From Chitinophagales bacterium (GTDB lineage: Bacteria > Bacteroidota > Bacteroidia > Chitinophagales > Chitinophagaceae), in NCBI GenBank assembly GCA_026936105.1, contig JAIXKI010000013.1, positions 1 to 44,880 of the forward strand: a DNA stretch of 44,880 nt, written 5' to 3'. Positions 31,286 through 39,185 of this stretch are shown here, piece after piece (positions within the stretch are counted from its first letter, which is position 1; every line of letters begins with the position of its first letter). The notes beneath the pieces were generated by a model that was not told the DNA's origin, ran no database searches, and saw only the letters and a list, made by a program, of their open reading frames with translations. A program made the position numbers and the translations under genes.

Positions 31286-32308
31286 ATGGAACGCCTGAAC
31301 TTTAAATTTTCTTCATCATCAACTGAATTTTATGCCGGGGATAAATTTTCCCGGCTGAAAAAGATCGTTGACCGGGAGAACACCGTACTCATCACCGATG
31401 AGCATATTTTTAAGCTGCATCAGGATAAATTCAAAGGATGGAATTGCATCGTACTGAAGCCGGGAGAAGAATATAAGGTTCAGGAAACAGTGGATGCCGT
31501 GATCCGGCAATTGATCGGTATGGAAGCCGACCGCAAAACTATATTGATTGGAGTGGGTGGAGGCGTGGTGACCGACATCACAGGATATGTTGCATCCGTT
31601 TACATGAGGGGCTTGAAATTCGGATTCGTTCCAACCACTTTGCTGGCGATGGTGGATGCTTCAATTGGAGGAAAGAACGGAGTGGATGTGGGTGTTTATA
31701 AAAACCTGGTAGGAACGATTCGACAGCCTTCATTCATTTTTCATGACCTTGATTTTTTGAGGACATTGCCTCAACGGGAATGGCAAAATGGATTTGCGGA
31801 GATCATCAAACATGCCTGTATTAAAGACCGTGCTATGTTCCGGAAGCTGGAAAGATGTTCCGTTGATCATTTCAGAAAGAACAGAAAGGAACTTGCTGAT
31901 CTTGTTTTAAGGAATTTTATTCTGAAGACGAAGGTGGTGAAGAATGATGAATTTGAAAGAGGAGAGAGGCGCCTGCTGAACTTTGGACACACTTTAGGGC
32001 ATGCTTTGGAAAATCAATACGAATTATCTCATGGACAGGCTATTTCCATTGGCATGACGTATGCCTGTCATTTTTCGGAAAAGATAACCGGATTCTCCGA
32101 AACAAGAAGAGTGATAAAAGCTTTGCAGCAATACGGATTACCAACTTATGCTTCATTCAATAAAAAGAAAGTGATTCGTATATTGATGATGGATAAGAAA
32201 CGGGTAAAGAAAGAGATGAATTATGTTTTGCTGAAAAATATCGGGAAAGGAACCGTCCGGCCCGTTTCATTATCTCAGGTTCAAAAATTAATTGAAGCAA
32301 TATCGTGA
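31286..32308 (+). CDS. aroB: 3-dehydroquinate synthase
   Basis: Second shikimate enzyme, turning DAHP into 3-dehydroquinate with NAD and Zn/Co. The 340 residues contain the NAD-binding GVGGGVVTDITGYVAS, VPTTLLAMVDASIGGKNGVD, FAEIIKHACI and the metal-binding His in NFGHTLGHALENQYELSHG. Length is at the short end of the family but complete. It overlaps the aroA start by four bases (GTGA), so the two are translationally coupled. Confidence 0.95.
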   Translation: MERLNFKFSSSSTEFYAGDKFSRLKKIVDRENTVLITDEHIFKLHQDKFKGWNCIVLKPGEEYKVQETVDAVIRQLIGMEADRKTILIGVGGGVVTDITGYVASVYMRGLKFGFVPTTLLAMVDASIGGKNGVDVGVYKNLVGTIRQPSFIFHDLDFLRTLPQREWQNGFAEIIKHACIKDRAMFRKLERCSVDHFRKNRKELADLVLRNFILKTKVVKNDEFERGERRLLNFGHTLGHALENQYELSHGQAISIGMTYACHFSEKITGFSETRRVIKALQQYGLPTYASFNKKKVIRILMMDKKRVKKEMNYVLLKNIGKGTVRPVSLSQVQKLIEAIS

Positions 32309-33642
32309 TAGCTGTCGTCCGACCATCCAAACTATCCGGTTTCATTCATGCTCCGGCCTCAAAGAGTTCAATGCAAAGAGCCCTTGCAGCATCGTTATTG
32401 ACAAAAGGGGCCACCATCATTAGTAATCCCGGTTACAGCAATGATGATAAAGCAGCAACGGAGATCATCAAAAACCTTGGTGCGGAAATATTGATCAGTA
32501 ACGGGAAGATGACTGTTAAAAGCGATGGAGTTGTTCCTGTTACCGATACCATAAACTGCGGTGAAAGCGGTCTGAGTATAAGAATGTTCACACCTATTGT
32601 TGCCTTGAGCGATAAAGAGATAACTATTGAGGGCAAAGGAAGTCTTCTGAACAGGCCGATGGAATTCTTTGACGTTTTTTTCCCTCGACTGGGAGTAAAG
32701 GTCAAATCCAATAATGGAAGATTGCCTCTGAAGATCAAAGGCCCCTTGCAGCCCAAATACATTGAAGTGGATGGTTCGCTCAGTTCACAATTCATTACCG
32801 GATTGCTGATGTCTTATGCTTATTCGCTCAACACGGTCAAAGAAGATTTTAATGAGAAAGATGCGGATCCCGTTGTCGTTATTAAAGTAAATGAGCTGAA
32901 GAGCAAGCCTTATGTGGATCTGACACTGGATGTGATGAAAAGATTTGGAATGAACGTTCCTGAGAACCGGAATTATGAAGAATTCATTTTTACTAAACCA
33001 TCATCCGGCTTTTCTCAGCAAGTGAGCAAGGAGATTGAATTTACAGTTGAATCTGACTGGAGCGGCGCTGCATTCTTGCTGGTGGCAGGCGCTGTTGCAG
33101 GTCCAATAACGGTACGGGGATTGGATCTTACTTCGCCTCAAGGTGATAAAAAGATCATTGATGCATTGATGGAAGCCAACGCCGGTTTAGCTGTAGAAGC
33201 AAAGGGAATCAAAGTAAGGCCGGCAAAAATGACCAGCTTTGAATTTGATGCTACTGAATGCCCTGATCTGTTTCCTCCTTTGGTGGCATTGGCATCCTGT
33301 TGCAAAGGTGTTACGAAGATCAAAGGAGTACATCGCTTGGCAAATAAGGAAAGTGACCGGGCAGCAGCATTAAAAGAAGAATTCGGCAAAATGGGAGTGA
33401 GTATTGATTTGACAGGGGATGAGATGTTAGTTCATGGAAATGTTCAGTTGAAAGGCGCCCAGGTACATTCTCATCATGATCACCGCATTGCTATGGCAAC
33501 TGCTGTGGCTGCCTTGAAAGCGGATGGAGATACAGTGATCGAAAATGCAGAATCTATCAATAAATCTTATCCTGATTTTTTCTGGCATTTAAAAAAGCTG
33601 GGAGCTGATGTATCTTTACCCGGCAGGAAATTTAAAGTATGA
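32305..33642 (+). CDS. aroA: 3-phosphoshikimate 1-carboxyvinyltransferase (EPSP synthase)
   Basis: Sixth shikimate step, joining PEP to shikimate-3-phosphate. The 445 residues have the N-terminal ASKSSMQRALAASLL (shikimate/PEP binding), NCGESGLSIRMFTPI as a variant of the usual GNAGT loop, SSQFITGLLM and HHDHRIAMATAVAALKA near the end. The start is a GTG at 32305 overlapping the aroB stop; its own stop overlaps the aroC ATG (ATGA). The replacement of the typical GNAGTA by NCGESG is seen in a number of family members of this phylum and might affect glyphosate sensitivity, which is inference. Confidence 0.92.
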   Translation: MIAVVRPSKLSGFIHAPASKSSMQRALAASLLTKGATIISNPGYSNDDKAATEIIKNLGAEILISNGKMTVKSDGVVPVTDTINCGESGLSIRMFTPIVALSDKEITIEGKGSLLNRPMEFFDVFFPRLGVKVKSNNGRLPLKIKGPLQPKYIEVDGSLSSQFITGLLMSYAYSLNTVKEDFNEKDADPVVVIKVNELKSKPYVDLTLDVMKRFGMNVPENRNYEEFIFTKPSSGFSQQVSKEIEFTVESDWSGAAFLLVAGAVAGPITVRGLDLTSPQGDKKIIDALMEANAGLAVEAKGIKVRPAKMTSFEFDATECPDLFPPLVALASCCKGVTKIKGVHRLANKESDRAAALKEEFGKMGVSIDLTGDEMLVHGNVQLKGAQVHSHHDHRIAMATAVAALKADGDTVIENAESINKSYPDFFWHLKKLGADVSLPGRKFKV

Positions 33643-34727
33643 ACAGTTTTGGCAGAATATTCCGGATCTCGATCTTCGGTGAATCTCACGGAGAAAGCGT
33701 AGGAGTGGTGATAGATGGCTGTCCTGCCGGATTACCATTGACGGTGGAAGATTTTTTACCGGATCTGGAGAGAAGAAAAGGGGGGAAACAAAAAGGAACG
33801 ACTCCCAGACAGGAAGAAGATCTGCCAATCTTCAAAAGCGGAGTATTTCATGATAAGACCACCGGGGCTCCGATCACAATTCTTTTTGAGAACAAGAATA
33901 CAAGATCTTCCGATTATGAAAAACAGCGTGATTTCCCAAGACCCGGTCATGCTGACTTTGTTGCACAAAAAAAATTCGGTGGCAATGAAGATTACCGGGG
34001 CAGCGGCCATTTCAGCGGAAGGCTAACGGTATCATTGGTGGCAGCAGGTGTGATCGCAAAGAAATTGCTGAGTTTAAAGACTACACATTTTCATGATAAA
34101 GCCAACAATGATTCTGCTTCTTCTGTGCAGAAAGATGAAACTTTTGATGGAATCAATATCCTTTCAAAGATTTTAGAGATCGGTGGCGAGGCAGACCTGG
34201 ATAAAGGTTTGCAGAAAGCAATTGATTCCAAAGATTCCATTGGCGGAATTATAGAATGCCGCGTGAACGGTTTGCCCGCCGGCCTGGGGGAACCTTTTTT
34301 TGATTCGGTAGAATCGCAGATCGCACATATTGTTTTTGCCATTCCCGCAGTTCGCGGAGTGGAATTCGGAACCGGCTTTGCCGCAGCAAAAATGTTTGGA
34401 AGCGAGCACAACGACGCAATTGAAAATCCTGAAGGGAAAACCAGGACCAACCATGCCGGCGGAGTAGTGGGAGGATTGACGAATGGAAATGAAATGGTAT
34501 TCCGTATTGCCATCAAACCCACATCATCCACTCCGAAAGAACAAAACACTCTGAACTGGACTACCGGGAAAGTGGAAAACACTTCAGTCAAAGGCCGTCA
34601 TGATCTTTGCATTGCACTCCGCGTGCCCGTGATACTGGAATCTGTTACCGCTATTGTATTGGCAGACCTGATGATGCTGGAACAAAAAATACCCAGGGTG
34701 ATCAGTGTATCCTCTTCAGTTTCCTGA
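33639..34727 (+). CDS. aroC: chorismate synthase
   Basis: Last shikimate step, making chorismate with reduced FMN. The 362 residues show ISIFGESHGESVGVVIDGCPAG at the N-terminus (positions 10-30), RPGHADFVAQKKF, GSGHFSGRLT and the GVVGGLTNG loop near the C-terminus. It ends the seven-gene operon. Its last 26 bases overlap the 3' end of the VanX-like gene on the opposite strand. Confidence 0.96.
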   Translation: MNSFGRIFRISIFGESHGESVGVVIDGCPAGLPLTVEDFLPDLERRKGGKQKGTTPRQEEDLPIFKSGVFHDKTTGAPITILFENKNTRSSDYEKQRDFPRPGHADFVAQKKFGGNEDYRGSGHFSGRLTVSLVAAGVIAKKLLSLKTTHFHDKANNDSASSVQKDETFDGINILSKILEIGGEADLDKGLQKAIDSKDSIGGIIECRVNGLPAGLGEPFFDSVESQIAHIVFAIPAVRGVEFGTGFAAAKMFGSEHNDAIENPEGKTRTNHAGGVVGGLTNGNEMVFRIAIKPTSSTPKEQNTLNWTTGKVENTSVKGRHDLCIALRVPVILESVTAIVLADLMMLEQKIPRVISVSSSVS

Positions 34728-35439
34728 AATCAAGATTCAACACCACGTATTTTTCTGAGTTGGGCAAATAGAAATGCCACCATTCGGTTTCCAGAGCTTT
34801 GAATCCATGTTTTTCCATGATGGATCGGAACATGGCCCTGTTCCCCAAAACTTTATCGGGAAAGTCAGTGAAAGTTTGATGAGCTGAGTCGGTGAAATTA
34901 TCAAACCCGGTTCCCATATCCAGTTCCTTTCCCGTTTTCAGATCAATGATGGTAAGATCCACGGCAGTTCCCTTATTATGTCCGCTCCCTTGTGCAGGAT
35001 TAGCTACATATCTTTCATCGTGTACTAACTCCCAGAATTTTTCGGTGACGGAATAGGGTCTATATGCATCGAAGATCTTGAGGCCTAAACCTTTTTCATT
35101 CAGTTCTTTTTGCACCTGAGCAAGATTTTCTGCGGCGGGCTTTCGCAAAAAAGTATAGCCGGGCCAGGAGTCATACATCACCCGGTGCATAAAATTGTTT
35201 TCAGTGGCATACCGTATATCGTAAGCAATGCCCGGGATCAGCGTTCGCAGTTCAATCATTTTTTTGTCAGGATCCCTTCTGATCTGTTTCCGGTATTCTC
35301 CCGGCTTATTTACCACTTTTAATTTTAGCGGAGGTGCTTGTTGAGCAAAAATTCCTGTCAGCGGAAGCGTTAAAAAAATTAACGGGAATATCCACTTTAT
35401 TTTAGCTGTATTTATTAAATTGTCTGCCATACCGGACAT
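34702..35439 (-). CDS. D-alanyl-D-alanine dipeptidase (VanX-like, M15D)
   Basis: A 245-residue exported zinc peptidase: signal peptide to about 33 (IFPLIFLTLPLTGIFAQ), then the M15 domain. Seen: DAYRP with the substrate-binding Arg127, zinc ligands His154 and Asp161 in GSGHNKGTAVDLT, catalytic Glu219 and zinc ligand His222 in EWWHF. VanX-type enzymes split D-Ala-D-Ala; in species without vancomycin operons they recycle cell-wall dipeptides. No vanH/vanA partners are nearby. It overlaps the 3' end of aroC (convergent). Confidence 0.9.
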   Translation of the reverse strand: MSGMADNLINTAKIKWIFPLIFLTLPLTGIFAQQAPPLKLKVVNKPGEYRKQIRRDPDKKMIELRTLIPGIAYDIRYATENNFMHRVMYDSWPGYTFLRKPAAENLAQVQKELNEKGLGLKIFDAYRPYSVTEKFWELVHDERYVANPAQGSGHNKGTAVDLTIIDLKTGKELDMGTGFDNFTDSAHQTFTDFPDKVLGNRAMFRSIMEKHGFKALETEWWHFYLPNSEKYVVLNLDFRKLKRIH

Positions 35440-35493
35440 TTTACATCAGTAATTTAAAGTAAAATACCGGAAATATAACAGCGTAAACCATCT

Positions 35494-37179
35494 ATGAGCA
35501 AAACAAATATTCCGTTTTCCTTATTGATCATCGTTGCGGGAAGCTTGTTGTTATTCTCGTGTAACAACAATATGAAAGAAGGGCAGGATCTGGCAAACTC
35601 TCTCAAAGAGCTTAATCTAAAGACTTCTGGGCATATTGTAGATCTTATCAGTTATGCAAAGAGGAATGCTGATAAGATCAGTGACTCGGTCACTTTGAAA
35701 TATTACAAGCCGTTGGTTAAGGCATACAGCAACAGTAAGAATGTACCCTTGTGGAGTAAAGACGGAAAATGGCTTCCTTTGGGTGATTCGCTGTATGATT
35801 TTATCAGGGACTCAAAATTGTATGGATTGTTTCCCGAAGATTATCATTTTGATCAGTTGTCCGTTATTCATAAAGACATTTCCGAAGACAGCTCCGAACA
35901 AAATGCCCGGAAGGATGCCATGTTATGGGCAAGGTCAGATGTAATGATGACCGATGCTTTTTTTCATCTCCTTAAAGATATTAAACTGGGCAGGCTGCCA
36001 CAGGACAGCATTACGTTGAGAAAGGATTCTGTACTAACTGAGAAATTTTATTTACAGCAATTGGACAGCTTTCAGAAAAGCGGTAACCTGGCCTATACGG
36101 TGAGCAAGCTGGAACCGGATATAAAAGCCTACCAACTTTTGAAAAAGGGGATCGGGAGTTTTCTTAAAAATTATGATGACAAGGTTTATACTTATATTCC
36201 CTCTCCATCACAGGATCCCAAAAACTACAGATCAATTCTTCAGAAACGTTTGTATGAAGGAGGAATCATCAAGGCAGACAGTGTTGCTCTGGATTCTACC
36301 CAATTATCCAACGCATTAAAAAGATATCAGGAGCAAAAAGGCCTCGAAGCAGATGGTAAGATCGGCAGTCAGACGTTAAGATCTTTGAATACCACCGACC
36401 GGGAAAGGTTTGTTCGCATTGCAATAACAATGGATCGTTTTAAAAAACTGCCGCCTGAAATGCCGGAGAAATATGTTTGGGTAAATCTGCCGGCTTTTTC
36501 ACTGCAGGTATGGGACAGCGGTAATGTCATACTTACCTCACGCATCGTATGCGGAAAAACAGCTACAAGAAGCCCGGTATTGACAAGCGCCATTTCAGAA
36601 TTGATCACTTATCCCAAATGGACGATTCCTTCCAGCATCATTGAAAAAGAAGTGCTGCCCGGAGTAAAGAAGAATCCGAAGTATTTTCAGAAAAAGGGGT
36701 ATGGCGTTTTTGACTCAAAGGGCAGAGAAATAAATCCTGATTCCATTGATTGGAACAAGTACGAAAAAAGAATCCCTTTCAATATCATTCAGGGCAGCGG
36801 GGATGCTAATGCTTTGGGAGTAATGAAATTCAATTTCAGTAATAAATATGCCGTTTACCTTCATGACACAAATGAGCGTTATCTTTTTAGCCGGAATGAC
36901 CGTGCCATGAGCCATGGATGTATCAGAGTGCAGGCCTGGCAGCAGCTTTCTGATTTTGTGGTTCAAAACGATAACTCAGACGGGAAAGCTGCAATAAGGA
37001 TGGATTCCATACAACATTGGCTGAAAAAGAAAGAGAAACATAGTATTGCAATTCGGAATAAGGTTCCTTTATATATAAGATATTTTACTTGCGAAGGTAA
37101 AAATGGGAAAGTGATATTTTATGATGATATTTATGGTGAAGATAAAAGACTGGCAGAAAAGTATTTCGCGGGAAAATAG
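35494..37179 (+). CDS. L,D-transpeptidase lipoprotein (YcbB-like)
   Basis: A 561-residue envelope protein: signal with lipobox ending at Cys23 (LLLFSC), a long N-terminal scaffold region, a peptidoglycan-binding-like domain (about 265-300: LSNALKRYQEQKGLEADGKIG) and a YkuD catalytic domain with the HDTNERYLFSRNDRAMSHGCIRV stretch, Cys476 being the nucleophile. It makes 3-3 cross-links in peptidoglycan or attaches proteins to it, acting in the periplasm. The arrangement matches the YcbB/LdtD type. The neighbours VanX and OmpA are envelope genes too. Confidence 0.9.
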   Translation: MSKTNIPFSLLIIVAGSLLLFSCNNNMKEGQDLANSLKELNLKTSGHIVDLISYAKRNADKISDSVTLKYYKPLVKAYSNSKNVPLWSKDGKWLPLGDSLYDFIRDSKLYGLFPEDYHFDQLSVIHKDISEDSSEQNARKDAMLWARSDVMMTDAFFHLLKDIKLGRLPQDSITLRKDSVLTEKFYLQQLDSFQKSGNLAYTVSKLEPDIKAYQLLKKGIGSFLKNYDDKVYTYIPSPSQDPKNYRSILQKRLYEGGIIKADSVALDSTQLSNALKRYQEQKGLEADGKIGSQTLRSLNTTDRERFVRIAITMDRFKKLPPEMPEKYVWVNLPAFSLQVWDSGNVILTSRIVCGKTATRSPVLTSAISELITYPKWTIPSSIIEKEVLPGVKKNPKYFQKKGYGVFDSKGREINPDSIDWNKYEKRIPFNIIQGSGDANALGVMKFNFSNKYAVYLHDTNERYLFSRNDRAMSHGCIRVQAWQQLSDFVVQNDNSDGKAAIRMDSIQHWLKKKEKHSIAIRNKVPLYIRYFTCEGKNGKVIFYDDIYGEDKRLAEKYFAGK

Positions 37180-37318
37180 GACCGGTAATTTAATTTGATC
37201 AGTTTTTAGCACATTTGACCTTTTTTCAGAGCAATAATTTTGATCTTTTTTTAAATGATGATTTTAAAGTGATGAGCCTTAGGTTAATAAATTATTTCAG
37301 GATATTGCGCATACCCAT

Positions 37319-37326
37319 TATTTTTG
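37319..37326 (+). promoter_or_regulatory. -7 box (TATTTTTG) of the OmpA-family gene
   Basis: TATTTTTG matches TAnnTTTG and lies 27 bases before the ATG at 37354, implying a short leader of about 20 bases. No ideal -33 TTTG is seen about 20 bases upstream. Confidence 0.5.
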
Positions 37327-37353
37327 CCGTGTTTAAAACCAAATTAACGCTAT

Positions 37354-38700
37354 ATGAACAAGTATTTAGCAGCTTTATTTATTAGTGCTATGATATCATC
37401 TTCCGTTTTCGGACAGGATGATCTGATCAGGCGCCCGGCGATAGCCATAAGTGGTACTCTTACCGATTTTGCATCTCCTGCAAAAATACGTGCCACTTCA
37501 TTGAACCATGTTATGGCTAATCATGAAATGACCAAGTTAGGTCAAATGGATCCGGGTATTGCCGTTACTTATTTCAGAGGTTTGAAAAAACACATTGACT
37601 TTGCAGGAACATTAGGCGGAAGCATTTTGCAGTATCCGTTTGAGAATCATCCTTATTTTACTGATCACCTTTTGTTGACAGCCGATGCACAGTTGAACTT
37701 TAAACTGACTACGGAAAAATATTGGGTGCAACCATATGTCACTGCCGGTGTTGGAGCACAGCAATATGATGGATATTACGGAGCTTTTATTCCAATGGGA
37801 TTGGGTATGAAGGTCAACCTTTGGGATGAAGCTGATTTTTTTGTTACTTCCCAATATAGAGTGCCAATAACAAAAGAGACTTCAAATTATCATTTGTTCT
37901 ATAGCTTGGGATTTGCTCAACCTTTAGGCAAGAAAAAAGTGAAGGTTGTTGCACCTCCGCCTCCGCCTCCACCTCCACCGCCACCTGCTGATACTGATGG
38001 TGATGGCATCACTGATGACAAGGATAAATGCCCAACAGTACCGGGTGTTGCTAAATACGATGGCTGCCCTATCCCTGATACTGATAAAGACGGTATCAAT
38101 GACGAAGAAGATAAATGCCCGACTGTTCCCGGCCTGGCAAAGTACAATGGCTGCCCTATTCCGGATACTGATGGTGACGGTATCAATGACGAAGAAGACA
38201 AATGTCCGACAGTGGCCGGTGTTGCCCGCTATCAGGGTTGCCCTATTCCGGATACTGATGGTGATGGTATCAATGACGAAGAAGATAAATGTCCCAACCT
38301 TCCCGGTGTTAAAGAAAATCAAGGATGCCCATTGATCAAAGAAGAAGTAAAGAAAAAAGTGGACTTTGCTGCAAAGAATATTTTGTTTGTTACGGGAAGC
38401 TACAAGCTGGCAACTTCATCTTTCAAAAACCTGAATGAAGTTGTAAAGATCATGCAAGAGAATCCGGATATGAAACTTGCTATTGACGGCCATACTGATA
38501 ATACCGGTAAGCCGGATAAAAACCAGGTATTAAGTGAGAACCGTGCTAATTCCGTAAAGAATTATTTAGTGAGTAAAGGAATTGCAGAAAGCAGGCTTAC
38601 TGCTCAGGGACATGGTGATACCATGCCGGTAGCAGATAATAAAACTGCTGCAGGACGTCAAAAGAACCGTAGGGTAGAAATGACTCTCAGTTATTTCTAA
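37354..38700 (+). CDS. OmpA family protein with thrombospondin type 3 repeats
   Basis: A 448-residue outer membrane protein: signal peptide 1-20, an N-terminal beta-barrel-like region (about 22-195), a run of eleven prolines (201-211), four 29-residue thrombospondin type 3 repeats (213-328, each with DTDGDGI and DKCP calcium-binding motifs), then the OmpA C-terminal peptidoglycan-binding domain (about 345-448: DGHTDNTG, LSENRANSVKNYLVSKGI, NRRVEM). It anchors the outer membrane to peptidoglycan. A promoter-like box precedes it and a terminator follows. Confidence 0.92.
   Translation: MNKYLAALFISAMISSSVFGQDDLIRRPAIAISGTLTDFASPAKIRATSLNHVMANHEMTKLGQMDPGIAVTYFRGLKKHIDFAGTLGGSILQYPFENHPYFTDHLLLTADAQLNFKLTTEKYWVQPYVTAGVGAQQYDGYYGAFIPMGLGMKVNLWDEADFFVTSQYRVPITKETSNYHLFYSLGFAQPLGKKKVKVVAPPPPPPPPPPPADTDGDGITDDKDKCPTVPGVAKYDGCPIPDTDKDGINDEEDKCPTVPGLAKYNGCPIPDTDGDGINDEEDKCPTVAGVARYQGCPIPDTDGDGINDEEDKCPNLPGVKENQGCPLIKEEVKKKVDFAAKNILFVTGSYKLATSSFKNLNEVVKIMQENPDMKLAIDGHTDNTGKPDKNQVLSENRANSVKNYLVSKGIAESRLTAQGHGDTMPVADNKTAAGRQKNRRVEMTLSYF
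37990..38337 (+). repeat. four 87-base tandem repeats encoding TSP3 units
   Basis: Four in-frame copies of an 87-base unit inside the OmpA gene encode the thrombospondin type 3 repeats. Copies 2-4 are the most alike, sharing a stretch coding GINDEEDKCP. They are directly preceded by the proline run. Confidence 0.9.
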
Positions 38701-38722
38701 GTGACCAAATTTCTTTTTTGAG

Positions 38723-38760
38723 AAAATAGGCTGTTTCGAAGGAGCAGCCTATTTTTTTTA
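38723..38760 (+). terminator. intrinsic terminator of the OmpA-family gene
   Basis: AAAATAGGCTG and CAGCCTATTTT pair over about eleven bases with an eleven-base loop, followed by more T. It lies 22 bases beyond the stop codon. Confidence 0.85.
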
Positions 38761-39185
38761 AACTTTTTTGTGAGTTAGTATCAAGACTTTATTTTGGGTC
38801 TGATTATTTGCATTATTATACCGGATAAACCTTTTTATTTTATTTGTATGATATCCTACAATCTGTAATGAAGGGTATCAGAAATATTGATTGATTTATT
38901 GCCGGTTGATGAGGATGACCGGGTTTTCTTATTGTTGAAATTGATAAAAGAGGTTGATGTTGGGAAATGAATCGGAGGCTATGGGCTATTTGTTTGCATC
39001 AAAGCTGAAATTCCTGGATTCATTTATTAAAAATCTGTGACGAATGATATTAAGAAAAATTAATGACTCAATTTATTTCCATTATGCAGGGAATGGCTTA
39101 CAATATTCTTTTAAGGCAATATTCGATTAATCTAAATCAACCGGCTTAAGAGTTTTTTATTGAAGAATTAAATGGCTTACAACGA
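38761..39185. other. AT-rich intergenic region without a recognised gene
   Basis: Between the two convergent genes I find no convincing gene or RNA. A 12-base direct repeat AATGGCTTACAA occurs near 39091 and near 39171, the second just before the minus-strand stop. A 28-codon frame with only TTG starts near 38888 ends at about 38970; it lacks a credible start and is not called. The region could be the decayed remains of a gene or simple spacer. Confidence 0.6.

Noticed and set aside
34702-35439. VanX homologue as sign of a vancomycin resistance cluster
   Set aside because: No vanH, vanA-type ligase or vanRS is next to it, and ddl at 274 looks like a normal D-Ala-D-Ala ligase; housekeeping recycling is more likely.
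37990-38337. Tandem repeats that might suggest a CRISPR array or noncoding repeat
   Set aside because: The 87-base units are in frame and encode TSP3 protein repeats; there are no spacers.
38888-38971. Small open frame (about 28 codons) in the spacer after ompA
   Set aside because: It offers only TTG starts, no ribosome-binding site and no motif; it is too short to support.
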